A DNA stretch of 64,000 nucleotides from Mycocentrospora acerina (lineage: Eukaryota > Ascomycota > Dothideomycetes > Pleosporales), in the NCBI GenBank assembly GCA_022701365.1, contig JAKUHH010000234.1, forward strand, positions 62,001-126,000. Reading direction: 5' to 3'. The translations under genes and the position numbers were made by a program. Shown piece after piece: positions 12,351-25,562 of this stretch (position 1 is the first letter of the stretch; each line of letters begins with the position of its first letter). Under the pieces are notes generated by a model, which saw only the letters and a list, made by a program, of their open reading frames with translations, was not told where the DNA came from and did not search any database.

Positions 12351-13258
12351 ATCGGTGGAGAGGTAGATTGAATAGTAGCTGGGATTGGAGTGGTAGTTTG
12401 GAACGAAGGATTGGATTGCGTGCTGCAAGTGGCAGAATCGGGTCTTTTTGTTGTTTTGGATATCTGAGTCGATGCGGTGCGTCACACAAGCAAGCTTTCC
12501 TTAAGTTTTGCATGGACTATCGCTGAATGACTATTTGCTTCGTGTTCGAGCTGAACGTGGTGAATAATTTTCTCTGCCGCGTTCTGTACACTGTCACAAC
12601 CATTTTCTGGCTCCTATGAAGTTGGCTGACCATCGCGTCGCGTTCCGTCAAGTTAGACATAAAAGTCACGCTAGCAGGCCCTTGCCCTCACGTGTACCTT
12701 CGACATTATATGCACACTCGTGCTGAAGTGTCTCAACCTCCTCCCAAGCACTTTGCCGTCCATGAAAGCTCGGCACTTCTAGATATAGAGCGTGCTAACA
12801 GTACCTTCTATTCGGATGGTACTCCGTTTGGGCTTGTCCCCCCGAGGGCGCTTATAATAGCAGCTGGCGAGCCGAACCGAACCGCTGCACTGACCTCTGA
12901 GCTCCACGCAAGCGCTTATTCAATGATTTTATTGAACGGATAATTGAAGACGCTGTGGTTAGAGTTCTGCTTTGGGTTCGAGCATGAGGCTGAATAACTG
13001 TGCCGCGATGTTTGATTTTTGGTGGTTGAGGGCTAGGAGGTACATAGGTGAGGGTGTGCGCGGAGGTGAGGCTCAACGCGAGACTTTTGTGTGAACTTTC
13101 TTTTCTCCATAGATTGTGTTATTCTTTGGGTGTAAAATTTACTTGACAGAATTGGGGAGTTTGGTCTTTTTTTTTGCAAACTTTAACAAGGAAAGAAAAT
13201 ATTGGTCGTTAAGATCAGGTCATCAAGTTCTGTGCACCAGAGCCCAGTGATCGACACT
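12351..13258. other. Intergenic region upstream of the DUF3433 gene
   Basis: About 0.9 kb between two + strand genes. It has T-rich tracts (13150-13180) and several AT-rich patches shortly before the next start codon. No gene-like ORF or RNA gene is seen. Confidence 0.55.
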
Positions 13259-16200
13259 ATGGAGCAGAGAAGTCCCAGTCCAGTGTCTCCGGTTGAGACA
13301 CTATCTCCTCAAATTCAGTGCCATAGCAGTGTATTATCACAATCTCTTGGTTCTACAGATGGTAAGATTGAAGTGTTGTTAACGCTGATGGTTGTAGCTA
13401 ATAATCACAAGCCTCGTCTCACACAGTTCAAAATGGGAGCTGGACTCCCTCCACTTTTCGGTGGTATTTCCTCCTTATACCAGTCATCACCAGTATCTCA
13501 TTCGCAACCGCAATCCTTATCATGATTTGGTATTCACAAAACCATTTCGGGCTTGGAACTGACGACGGTTCGTCGGCCATTCTCTTCGGATGGCGCTTCA
13601 CTCCCACACTACTCGCTGTCATCTACACTCAAATGACCGTCGTTCTCTTCCAGGATGTCAAAAGAACAGAGCCCTTTGCACGATTGGCCAAAGCTCCTTC
13701 AGAAGGAGCAAGCGCGTATGGTACAGTCCTGTATGAGAGCTGGTCTGTCTTTATGGATGTCACATTCAAACGTAAATCGGTCGGCAAGACTAGCTGGTGT
13801 CTCATTTTTGCCGCCTTTGTCAACACCCTCGCTCTGCTTGCTATATCGCCTCTCTCGTCGGCATTTCTTACTTCCGAAGAAGTCATCATACCTCGAACCG
13901 TGGAGTTCTCCAGGATCGTACCACAAGATGGCGTCCAGTTCCCGCTCGTTTCGAACAGGGAGACCTACTTTAGGACAATTGCTGCTCTTATGAGAAATGT
14001 TTCTACGTCTGCGTGGATAACAGATTCATCTCTGACTCTGCCTTTCTGGCCTTCGTCGGAGGAAGCGCAGTTGGGTCCTAATATTGTTTCTACTGCTAGA
14101 TCCTGGGAGGCCGAGTCCACAACGATACATGCCGACTTTCCTTGCCAAAATATGACTTTGGAGAGTGCTGAGATGACATCCAAGCCTTTCTCAGGAGCCT
14201 ACGATGTCTTGGGTAAAGGGCCGTACAACGGCACTCAGCCCATGGTATCCTTCGTCTTGAGCTCAGGCGATGGATGTAGGTATGAATTGTCGCTTCACCC
14301 AGGTATTGATATTGCTTACAACGGAGGCTCTACTTGGTCAAACACATCAACTTTTCATGTCGGATGGCGTGAAAGTTTATACATTGGCGGAATTCCGTTT
14401 GCGGTGAATGTAACTTCGACAAGTCCCTACGCGCGACTAAAAACTTCTGATGAATGCAGAGACCGCGATATCATCATATCCTCTACTCCGTGGACAATGC
14501 CTATACAGATCTTTCGGCGTAATGGACCATTTATGCCGTTCAACCAAACATACCAACGATCACCAGGATTTCGAATGCAAGGCCTACTCTGCGAATCAAA
14601 ATACACAATAGAGAAGCTAAACGTGACTGCTTCGATTTCAAAAACACAACAAACGAAAGTAAAAGCAGCGGGTAATTCCAGCAATGAAAGAGTGGTTTTA
14701 CCTCCTACGTTTATCGACATTTCAGAGTTTCAAAAGTCGACCTTACAGGATGATTGGAGGAACTACTTCAACAAAGCGGGTATGATGCGCGATGCGGACA
14801 AAGTGGTAGGAGGAAATTTAAAGTCTAATGCGACATTCAACTGGAAGGCCTCTATTCCATCATTCTCTGGTATGGGGCCGCTGCTTGCTGCACTGTATTC
14901 ATTCGACATCCCAGCTATGATGGAAGATCCTCACCTGATGGAACAAGTAGCTAAGGTGAAAGGCCGCTTCTTTGTGGAAAGTTTAAAGGATTCTCTCACG
15001 AACAACCAAGTAGTGCAATTAGAACATGTCAGCGGAAAAGCATCCACGATTGAAGAAAGAGTCATGGTGCTACGGGAGATTGGACTTACACTGACAGTTC
15101 TATTCCTTCTCTCAGCCCTTCTAATCCTTCTCATTCTTTGGGCCTCGCGTATATCCAGCCGGCCGCTCAATTTGCAAACAGACCCTGGAAGCGCGGTAGG
15201 ACTGGGCACGCTTCTCAATCCACAACTATCGAATACATCTGTGTTCAGGAAGGTGCATCAGAAAACAAGCAGGAATTTTCATTCTGTATTGGGTACTGCA
15301 ACCTTTTTTACATCCAAGAGCGCCTTAAAAATAAGCAAAGAAGTGTCACAATCTGATGCTGAAGGTATTCCAATCCACGATCACATTGCGGAGATGACTA
15401 TACTTACAAGATACTGCAGTAGTTTTGACTATAGAGAATGAATGTGAACAAAAATGGCAGCCACTTGTCATTAGGATACGAATGCTGTTCGCCTTGGCCG
15501 TCTTCCTAGTTCTCGTTTCCGTGGCTGTTACTACTTTGACGGCACTCTCTGCTCAGTCACGACTCTCACAAACGGCTTTTATATATGAGGCAGATGTGTC
15601 AAAAATAGGTCTTAGTTTTTCCTCATTCGCTCCAATTTCAATCGCCCCCACTATTGTCAGTGTTATTATTGGCATGTGGTGGGATCAATTGGACACTACG
15701 TTCAGAATGCTCCAACCCTTTATATCCATGTCAAGGGGACCAACGCCAATCAACAAAGGGGCAGGATTGACATATCGATCGAAAACCTGGATGGGAGCGG
15801 CGATAAAGGCGGGTCGAAATAGACACTTTGTTCTCTTGATGGTTACCACTGGAAGCATCCTCTGTCAAGTTTGTAAGATCGCCTATTCATAAAATATTTG
15901 CTTCTACAGCGCTGAAAGTTTCTGACTAGTAACTGTTTCCATGTCCGCCTTGTTTGAGAGACAAACGACCAATGTCACTCAAAGGACTGAGCTCAATAGA
16001 ACACTGAGTCTAAGACACGACCCAGTCATCACAGCGATTGCAGCATTGCCCGCTGAGGAAGATCATACAACAGGAATAGTACGCGCATATAGAGTTCTTA
16101 ATGAGCTCTACCTCGACCCTCCTAAGAACTGGTTAGCAGGTGCGGCGGTACAGCTTTCTCTCAATGGATCTCAACTTCCATGGACTTTAGATGGATGGAG

Positions 16201-17736
16201 CTTTGTACCTCTTGATCTATCTAAGGTTCCCGAACCCGACGCGATAGATGTGCTTAGTCGTTCAACTAACATCACGCTCCGGACGGCTGCGATACGTGCG
16301 CGCATTGAATGTGATCCAATAGAAGAGATAAACAATGTTTCATCTTGGATTGGTCCCATAAAGGTGGACAAGATTCCGACGGTCGTGAATCTGACAGGAT
16401 TTGAGGACTATTACTGGCTCGATGACACAATGTTTGATAACACTCCTTCAAACACCTCAGCTTTCGCCAACATCAATCGGATTCGATGCTGTACGAACGA
16501 TACTAACGGAACGGAAGATAATGCTGCAATTGGATACTGGTCTCCAACAGATGCTCAAGGCTTTCCACATGTCAACAAAGCGTGGCCAATTCCGTTCGTC
16601 ACAAAATGGATAGTTGGGAAACCTATCATGAAGCCTCAAGAGGAAACGGAAGGATCTTCCCCAAAATCCTCATCAAGTCTCTTACTCTTCAAAGAAGTGC
16701 CATCGTTGCAAGCTGCCCGATGTGTACCGATTGTGGAAGTGGCAGATGCGAAGATCTCTCTCGATAAGATGACTGCATCCGTTTTGTCCTACGAAATTGA
16801 TAAGCCTGCTGTGTCTGAAGATTCGGCATGGTCAGAGGTTTTCATAAGCCACGATATAACGGGCTCGAACGGCCGATATCGTAGTAATTACTCTGGGGAA
16901 TTAAATATCACAACAAGGTATGCTCGTGCAGATGCGGTCTCTTGATTAAATCGTTAACTCTTCTCTACAGTTATGGCATCCTTTTCATGGACGCAATGTT
17001 CAAAGCCTCAGACCCCAGTGTCGATGTTGGAGTGTCCACGTATTGGCAGTCCTCTGAAGACAATGCTTTTGTCATGCGTGATCAAGAGAATGGCCTTAAC
17101 ATGGACTATATGACATACAGCATGTACGCTTCAGTTGCAAAGGATACAGATGCTCTTCTGAATTACACTACTCTTGTGCATCACGCAGACCGAACTTTCC
17201 AAACGTTTTTCCAGCATTTCGTCGCGAATGGCATGTCTCTCAGTCGAGGTGGCCTCACATACCAGAACATAGACGATCGAAGTACCAGTGACTTGGGACG
17301 GCCAGTCGATATCAACGGGACTGCACTTCCGGCCCGACAGTACACTACAGTACTGGACACGAATCATACTACTGAAGCTTGGGTATCTAATCGAGTTCGA
17401 GTTCTTCACATGAATCTCATCGCTACATATCTGACTATAGCTATACTCATTTGGCTGATTGGTACTACAGCTGTAGTAACATTTCTACAGCGACGGTACA
17501 TGAGCGGCATGATTCACGATGTACAATTGATAGCAGATGTCTTGGTACTTCTCGCGGGTAGTGACAACTTTTTAAGACTAGTGCAAGAGAGAGGTATTTC
17601 GTTGAAGCGAGATGAGGACATTCGAACAATGTTGGGGTGGTTCAAGGATCAAGATGGTGAGATTAGGTGGGGCATCGAAGTTGTTGGGGGCACAAATGCT
17701 GTGGAGTGGGTGGACGCCCCTAAAAAGAAAGTGTGA
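13259..17736 (+). CDS. Large DUF3433-type polytopic membrane protein
   Basis: The product is a very large integral membrane protein of unknown function, found in filamentous ascomycetes. Five exons (13259-13361, 13427-15364, 15420-15872, 15930-16917, 16971-17736) give 1,415 residues; every junction keeps frame. It looks like two DUF3433-like halves. The first has WTPSTFRWYF and then WRFTPTLLAVIYTQMTVVLF (about residues 40-115); the second has SFAPISIAPTIVSVIIGMWW (about 743-762). About eight hydrophobic segments can be seen, near residues 45, 90, 160, 585, 700, 745, 815 and 1307. The large loops between them carry many Asn-x-Ser/Thr sequons, so they probably face outside or the lumen. The N terminus is a Ser/Pro-rich tail. 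An in-frame TAG just before exon 3 lies at the 15419/15420 splice junction and is removed by phase-1 splicing. The family call rests on recognised sequence; transport or sensing is not shown. Confidence 0.85.
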
Positions 17737-19480
17737 AGGCTTACAGGGAACGCCTTTACCAAGAAAGCTGGTTACAACAACTAGACAAAAGTAAATAAAT
17801 TGGGACCTACTCAGTTCAATGGCAAGGCGTTGTTATCACAGTAATCGCAACCATCATACCGGTCATCAAGTTGGTCATCTTCCTCGCAAGACTCTCCAAT
17901 CCTTCTTTGCAGGCACCACTGAGATTAGTTTCACAAAGCAAAATACGTCAAACCAACCATCAACTTCTTAAGCCACAACTTCGAGATACATCTGATTTTG
18001 CATCGTATTTCCTTCTTTCACGTGTCATCAAGCCCGAGCTTATTTCTTTGTGACGCAAGTGTAGGCCCGGACGGTTTGCCCGCACACCCCTTGTGTTCAA
18101 GGGTCCACGCAATCCACCACCAACGGTATTTCTTTTCTCTAGTCGTTCCGTCATTGGCCGGCAGCTAAGAACATGAGCGAATCCCGACGTACTGCTCGCG
18201 AGGTTGCCTACCGATAGCGGTATCGATTATCGGCGAGCCCGCCGAGATAGGATGGACTTCTGTGGTTCATGTGGGTGAAAAGGTGGGGAATAATTATGGT
18301 TGACATCAGCGGCCGCGTGGAAACGACGTTCTAGAAGCCCTTGCTACTGCGCAAATGCGAAAAATCTATTACAGGCTCTGTTGAGATCGCGGTGGAAGCG
18401 GAAGGTAAGCGTGTGTGCTATCACGGTTTAAAGCTTTCTGCGGGTCTCGACCAGAAAATGTCTCGTTCGACGGCCGACCATGTTTGCTGAACGAAACGAC
18501 TTCCTCTGTCAACTCCTCAATGCCCGTGGCAGTCGAGACGAAAGTAACAGACCTTGATATAGGTGCGTGTCAATTTGTCCTCTCGCATGACCACCAAACA
18601 TTCCTGTCGTGTTGAAATGGGCTTGTGATGAAGGCGAGATGGAGGATCTTGGATGTAATGAGAAGATGATTATGTGTAATCCTGTAGAAACGGAACATCT
18701 GTAACAAGCATGTGTCAAAATCTATCTCATTTTGTACGCATTCCAGAAATAAACACTGAACCCGAAGTTTCAGAACCATCATGTTGGGAAACACATGCCC
18801 GTGCGTTGTTTCAATATTTTGGCATCACGAAACAAGGGTCTGATGGGCTTAATTGATCGCGAAGCTTCGAAAAATGACTGTTGAACAGCGTGCACAACTT
18901 GACGTTTGGAGTAGATTTGAAAACCTAAAGCTGCATCATGCAACAGTCACCAGAATTCATGAGACACACATGGAACAAGTGGGGGTATGCGAAATGAATG
19001 TCTACTTAATATAATAGCACACCAAGCCTGAACGTAGAACACACCGCGTCCATGTAAAAGAAGGGATTACAGGCCCTTACGAATGAGATAGAAAAACCCC
19101 GCTGGCTTACGAAGGAGACCAGGAACCCAAGATGGTATATGTCATGACATCGTGAGATAAAAAAGTTACCAAGAATCAGAAGTATAAAGCCGAGTAACAT
19201 CCACGTAAGAATTGTCGCCAAAGAAACGGAAGTTGAAAGGCGAAGCGAGACACAAGTATGACAGGTGCGCGTCGATGTAGTTGTGATAATAATGAATAGA
19301 TTTGCCTGCGACGCTGTCTACCTCGTCATTACGTTGGATAAGATAACGTCCAACCCTCCTCCTCTTTCCTTTGGGATATATATCGCGAGATGGGGAGCTT
19401 GGCTATGGACGTGAATTGTCCAACAATCCAATTTCCCTCAATTTTGATATGTCGATAGTATGAAAAAAAGTTGGTGTTGC
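17737..19480. other. Intergenic region between the convergent DUF3433 and BYS1 genes
   Basis: About 1.7 kb between the two 3' ends. Only ORFs of up to 74 codons are present and none has a recognisable motif. No RNA gene or mobile element is visible. Confidence 0.55.
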
Positions 19481-20410
19481 TTATGCGTGGAATGGCTGAT
19501 GACGGCGAGCATGGCCGTGGTCACGCCTCTTGGCCTTGACAGTCTCGTATGCAGTAACATAGACGACCTGAGTCTTGGTCTTGTGTGCGGATAGCGACTC
19601 CAGAGGGGTGGGAGTAACAGCGGGGATTTTGATACTGATAGAATCACCGGAGCCGTAAGAGGCCGCAGCCTTGGTAGATGTTGGCGTGGGTGTCTTTGTC
19701 GATGTGGATGTAGAAGATGCAGCCTTGGAAGTGGCCGATTCGACTTTCTTGGACGAGCTTGAGGACACTGTGTCGTAGGAGTCGCCGTCAGGTGCGTTAC
19801 CGCCACACATGTAGAAGACCATGCTCTGGTCGAGATCGCAAGTCTTAGTTTGAACGTCGTCTGGGAGAATGTACGACATCTTTGCGCACGACGCGGCGTC
19901 AGTGCAGGAAAGAATAGGGCACCAGGTGTTGCTAGCTGAGGCCGTGTTTTTCCCCTTCTGGTCGCCAGCAACAAGGTAATATCCTTCTGACTTCGTAGGG
20001 CAATCGTTACCAAGGCAATCAACGTAAGAAACGTCAAGATAGTTGAAGTTGAAGGCAGTGTTTGGCCCCTTCTCTAGGTAATACTCCAATTGCACAATGT
20101 CATTGGGCTTGCACTGTTTCTCCTTTGAGATCTTGATGGAAACACCAGTAAGGCCGCCGTCCGCATCTGCGTAGTTCTCGTAATAGGACTCGCCCTTGTT
20201 GAGCGTCAACATCGCATCGGAAGGGCAGCCATTGCCCTTGAAAACCGACCATAGGTAAACAGGGTAGTCACAGCGGTTAACGATTTTGGCGTGGGCTGCG
20301 CTCTTGTTGCACTCCTTGTTCAACGTGTTGGCGTTCCTGGAGCTAGAGGCAGATGCAGAGACACCCACGACCATCGCGGTCGCGGCAGAAAGAATTGTGA
20401 TGAGCTGCAT
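19481..20410 (-). CDS. Secreted BYS1 / antigenic thaumatin-like protein
   Basis: A single exon of 309 residues. It starts with a signal peptide (MQLITILSAATAMVVGVSA, likely cut near residues 19-21). The mature part opens with KIVNRCDYPVYLWSV and continues through about residue 205 with regularly spaced Cys residues (CPSDAML, YVDCLGNDCPT, WCPILSCTDAASC, KTCDLDQS). This is the pattern of the BYS1 family, named after a yeast-phase antigen of Blastomyces. A Ser/Thr/Pro-rich linker (about 205-275), probably O-glycosylated, leads to a basic His/Arg-rich tail with no GPI-like hydrophobic end. I chose the ATG at 20410 because it begins the signal peptide; the frame is open upstream but with no better start. 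The export prediction is strong; a role in host interaction or cell-wall binding is inference. Confidence 0.85.
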   Translation of the reverse strand: MQLITILSAATAMVVGVSASASSSRNANTLNKECNKSAAHAKIVNRCDYPVYLWSVFKGNGCPSDAMLTLNKGESYYENYADADGGLTGVSIKISKEKQCKPNDIVQLEYYLEKGPNTAFNFNYLDVSYVDCLGNDCPTKSEGYYLVAGDQKGKNTASASNTWCPILSCTDAASCAKMSYILPDDVQTKTCDLDQSMVFYMCGGNAPDGDSYDTVSSSSSKKVESATSKAASSTSTSTKTPTPTSTKAAASYGSGDSISIKIPAVTPTPLESLSAHKTKTQVVYVTAYETVKAKRRDHGHARRHQPFHA

Positions 20411-23400
20411 CCTGATTGGTTCGAGATTCGAAAATGATAGAGGGTTTGTCGGCCGAAGGAATGACTGCTGAACACCTGAAAGAGTGAAGTTATTCAGCAA
20501 AAGGAATGTTGATTGACAAAGTCCTGCTTAGATGGAAGAAAGATGGCCGCTCGGGGGGCGCGAAGTAAATAAGATGGCTAAATCCTGCCTAGCATGCGCA
20601 GCCCGGAGCTACCTCTGACCAGCCCGCCAAAAGGCGAATCGTCACTCTCGTAGCGTGTGCTTGGTTTTGTTGTGGCTTGACCAGGCCCAGACGGGGGACA
20701 GTCCGGAACATGGAAAGCTTACAACGGACTGAGTAAGGGGTTAGCCAATCGGACGAGGTTTGTACCTGATCGGCAGGGCTCCCACCACCCAACTGGTCGT
20801 GATTTTTGCCGATTTCCATCACATAAGCTACGAAACAGAGTAAAATACTGGAACTCTATCGATGATCAACGGTATTTTGTACGCAGAGATTTACGGCTGA
20901 AGACGAAGCCCTCGGGCGCATCCGTTTATAAACACGGTGCAGGCTTTTGGCTGACAGCTCTTGGACCGAAACTACGGTCTCCCTTGCCTTGCAATCAAGA
21001 ATCAGCCTCCTACCAAGTGCAAACGCGTGTCTAAGTTTCTTGAGAGGACACAATCTAAGATGAACACCCTTGGCGATTCTTGCGACTACCCCTAACCGAC
21101 CAACTCGCCCTCGACAAGGGGCTGACATCACGTTTCGTCAGTTGTCTTTGTTCTGATCTCTATCAAACGGTGGCTGCTGGGCTATTGGGCAGTTTAATGC
21201 AAGAGAACATCATAGAAAACTCTCTTGTTGGATGCCTATGTCACCATTGTCGTCTTGCAGGAAAGGCATGCAACGATCAGAAGCGTGAAGCCGACTGATG
21301 CGGTGCGTTGTCGTAATGTCGCAGCATACCAGTGGCTTTGACCACTCAGAAGAAAGCTATGTCCACAAGTAATTTCCCTCATCCACCAACCGGAGCCGTG
21401 CCCATGGGAGATAATGGCCGAGATGATCAATAACGTTGCGAGCGTTTCCCTAACACTACCTTCCCTCTCTTTGGATTTGCGTTGTTCGCAGATCGCTTTG
21501 TATGGAATGTAGAGCCTAGCGCAACGCGTTGTCGCACGGGTGTCGTGCCACATGAGGTTGGTGCCGCTGTGAGCCAAGATGATCAACTGCCGGGCCAGCT
21601 CTATTATCTGAGTCATTCGACTCTCCATTGCACTCCTTGTCGCAGTTGTGTTGCGGGCTATGTCGCCGTTAATAAGCCCATGAAAGGGGCTAAAGTGACA
21701 TTCCTTCTCAATATCATTATCATCACGTGACAATGTATCCACATGTTGAATATAACTTCCTCGCAGCACAATTCGCAATTGTGACTTGGGGAAAATTAGC
21801 TCGATATCGTATTCGGATAAGTGCAACCCTGCGCTATTGATCGTCTCGAGCCGATGTTGGACTGGCAGCATACGAACAATGCGCGAGCAGCTCGACTTTT
21901 CTTCAAACATTCTAGCATTGGTAAACGAGCTGAGTTGCTAATTTAGCTGTGGAACGAATGAAGCAAATTTTGAGAAATCCATCGGTTCGGACGGCAGGCA
22001 CTGTACAGCAAAAGTATAAGATAAGAGTTGATTGTGCGCTACGCGGTCTGTTCCAATCTAGAGGGCATACGTGTCGCTGACGAGTTCAATCATCGGCTGA
22101 TGAGGTTGACGCATGCGTGCCATGTGTAGCTCAGCAGATGATGCGTTCCAGTAAATCGTTTTATGGTATAGAACCGTTTGAAGTCTATAATTGGGTCAGA
22201 TTTTGTCTGTGCAAGTGAACCAGAGTTGCTACCTTCGAGGGCCAAAAACACAGAGGCTAACCCTTTTGATGGAAATTTGAGATATTTTTACCTGGATGGA
22301 GTGGATCAGTTTGATCTTTGGCGCAAGAGACGTGGTCTTCATATTCTGATGAAGAAGAATACACTGATGTCTGTGTCTATCCTCTTTCCATCCCCCATTG
22401 AACGCTCAGCAGACGATGCTCGCACATTCATACGCTTCTTTCAGAAAATGAGTGAGACTATCGGATGCGCAACTTGGACTTGAAAATGCTTCGTTTTTGA
22501 TATCATAACATTGAATGGTTCTTAAAAATATGTTCAGCACCGAATTCGGACGAATGTAACATATTATAGGCTAGCTGGTCAATTACTATAAGGATGATCT
22601 TTATTAGACCTAATTATAATAACCCCAAAAATGCTACTACCTGAAGCGTACTAGACGTTCCTCTCTGGTAGGTTTAATCGAATTCACAAGTCTTGGTAAT
22701 ATGATATGAATAGTATAGACATTGTCACCACTCCCTACAACGGAACAGCACAAGTACTTATGGAAAGGTACGCCTGTTCTGCGGATAATCAAAAGTTGTA
22801 TATATCAGTATTGGCTGTGTGGACACAATATTCACGCATATCCCACCTTCTACTCAAGATTGTGGATGGAACTATGAACAGAAGGTAGATAAAGGATAGT
22901 ATTGGAGCGTCGGGTGAAGTTTCTCAGCAGCTGGGTGCATACCTTTGACTGCATTGCTACTGAAGCAGACATTGACACTCAAGATACGCAGCATAGCCCG
23001 TTTGAAATTTTTTACATAAGTAACCGCTCGAACCGCACAAGTTCTCATATTCAGCTCCTAAGCTATGACTTTTGTTGTGCACCTATCCCCTGCATGCTGT
23101 ACCGAGTCGACGCTCGCCACGTCTCAAGTTTCCCGACTCCAAGATCCCGAAGTTGTGGCCCTATTTATTTATGCGGGTAATCTTAGCAATCTTTCATCGC
23201 CTATTCGTTCCATCCTCTGACTTAAAGCTGAGCTTCGGTTATCTAGTTTAGCTTGCTGCTTGGACCCAACATAACTTGTGCACCTGCCTCAATAGTGAAT
23301 AACGTCAACAGTAAAGACCTTACATATGAGACTTGCTTGCGTGTAAACCCTATATACTAAAACAAAGAAATTTTCATACAGAGATTTCAGATCTGTTAGT

Positions 23401-25562
23401 TTCCAGTCAGTGCTGAAGCAAATACAGCTTGCAACTGCTGTCTTGGTAGCCACAATAATGCTAGAAGTCGCTCAACGCGACTTGTTCCAAGAATCAAAAA
23501 GATAGGCCCTAATAAATTGGTTTAACGTCCTGTTTTCCAAATTTGTACTGAAAATCTGCCTTTGGGGGTGAATCTAGATTTATGATATGTACGCCTCTAG
23601 GTTTATTGCTATGTTCAGAAGGAATCATAATCCTTGAGGTTTTCCCGTGAATGTCGTAAGCTCTATCAAAGATCTGAAAGAGTACAGGGTTTTTCGCACA
23701 TCATTTTACCAAGGCAAGTCAGATAAAGCCATAAGAAGGAGAACCAAGTCGAAAATTATCGAGGAAACCGTCGAGTCTAGATATCCCCACATGTCCGTGG
23801 ATCACTCTTCTACGCGTTGAACGGTGAGCCCGCCGCGGTTGAAATTCTAGGCGATATCACAAATACCTAGATGCTATTGGAGATTGATAAGAAGGAGGGA
23901 TATCGTTCCAATTCTTCTAACCGACGTCGTAACGATGAACAGTCAAGTTGGGCAGCAGTGACATTTTCTGCCGGCAATGGCGTTTATCAAGTTACATTTA
24001 CTACTCATTCCACTGCAGAACCTCACAGGCTCAACATTTTAATTGGGGCAATGCAGTCGTCAGTCTGCAGAGACATCACCCGCACGGCACGGTTTTCTCC
24101 GCAAGCGAATCCAAGTCACATTGCATACGGTTCTCGAACCGCGGGCACCACATACAGAGCCTCGAGCGCATCCTCACGAACACTTTGAAGTCCAGGTTGA
24201 TGCACAGCCCGCTGATCATACCTGAATTAATACTAGTCCAGTTACTTTGCTTTACCATCATCCCGCGTAATTGACTGTCATCCAATCTCTATGATCTTGG
24301 ATAATGCACTGATCCTAAATACCTAAATCATACACACCACTCCAGTTGTTCAAGATACCCAAAGTCATTAACTTCGGACACCTGGCTTGACCCGCACTTG
24401 GGTCAGAAATTAGGGAGGTAATAGGGCAAAAATGGTTAGCCGTGAGATTGAGCGGCCACGGCCCGCTATCGGTGAGGGAACAGGCACACCAGCGGACGAC
24501 TCGGAACGGCCCTCGTTTGTGACATGATCAGTCCTGGTAATCTATGCATTCGTTGACCCGCTTTTTCATGTAGGAGCTTGGTTTGCTCGCTCGACGCTGG
24601 AAAATACCTGGTTTGGACCGCTACCCTACCCTATATCACGTTGAAAATGTAACTATGGCGCAAAATCGCCATGTACCACGAATCAAGATCAAAGGCAATA
24701 TTTTAAAATCAGTCCACTTGAGATGTAAGGGCAAGGGACACATGTTGAAAGGCGGTGGGGTGTGGCGTTTGGAAGGGACGTGTGAAGCAACCTGGAACGC
24801 TACATACCGCGTTTACCGCTATCCGACAAAATCATTTCCACAAAGTGAGGAAAACTTTCGGCATGCCGAAGAAGTGGCCAAAACGGCAAGCGATATCAAG
24901 GCCCAATGATGTTCGACAGAGTTAGTGTTCATGTAAGCGCTCGCGCCTTGCGGCTTTTTCAAGCTGATGGTCACGTCAGTATCGAAACATGCCTACCGTG
25001 TACCCCAACACATCACATTTGAAGCCTAAAAATTTGCTACTCAATTCTTCAGCCTGTATTTAGTCGTTAATGCTGATTGGGATGGTTGCATAGCGTAGCA
25101 CTGTCTGCGACCGTTTACAGAAAGTCACAGCGCAAGACTTCAACATAAGCTGCTTGAGGATCTGCATTTTGTGCTCTACGTATATGTAGATCCGAAGGAA
25201 AGAAACCCATTAAAGCTCGTTGCTGCGCAAAATTGTCGTGACAATTTTGAACAGTATCCGAGACTTGCAGATACGAAGTTTAAAGCAATCAAGAATATCG
25301 AATGCCAACATGAACCGAGAGGCATAGTGACGTTTTAGACGCCTGCTTTGAATGAAGTGATATCCCCATAGAAACAAATCCTTTGAAGTGGTGAGTTGTT
25401 GGCGACCAGAGAAAATTGGACCCATAATGATCCGCCAAAGGGGTTGGTTGGTCGGTACTGGAGGCCCATTTTGATCGTTCCCAGTTGAGACAGAGTTTGA
25501 GTTGTAATCTATCATACTGTCTTGCCATTTATGCCTTTGAGTTCAACATCACTGAAATCCAG
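20411..25562. other. Gene-poor block, mostly AT-rich, without recognisable genes
   Basis: About 5 kb. The first 0.5 kb is the promoter side of the BYS1 gene. The longest ORF is 224 codons (21236-21910, minus strand), with an ATG start but no recognised domain and a composition like chance translation. The part from about 22.1 to 24.4 kb is visibly AT-rich with frequent stops on both strands. No terminal repeats, transposase motif or RNA gene could be recognised by reading. Confidence 0.5.

Noticed and set aside
15365..15425. Apparent frameshift and in-frame TAG in the DUF3433 gene
   Set aside because: A 55-nt intron from 15365 to 15419, phase 1, removes the problem and joins Glu to Val in frame, so the gene is intact.
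22178..22483. 101-codon ORF on +
   Set aside because: It opens with a non-ATG codon, has no domain and lies in AT-rich DNA with no neighbouring exon candidates.
24583..24909. 108-codon ORF on +
   Set aside because: It has no ATG at its start, no motif, and sits in a gene-poor stretch; an internal ATG leaves only about 84 residues.
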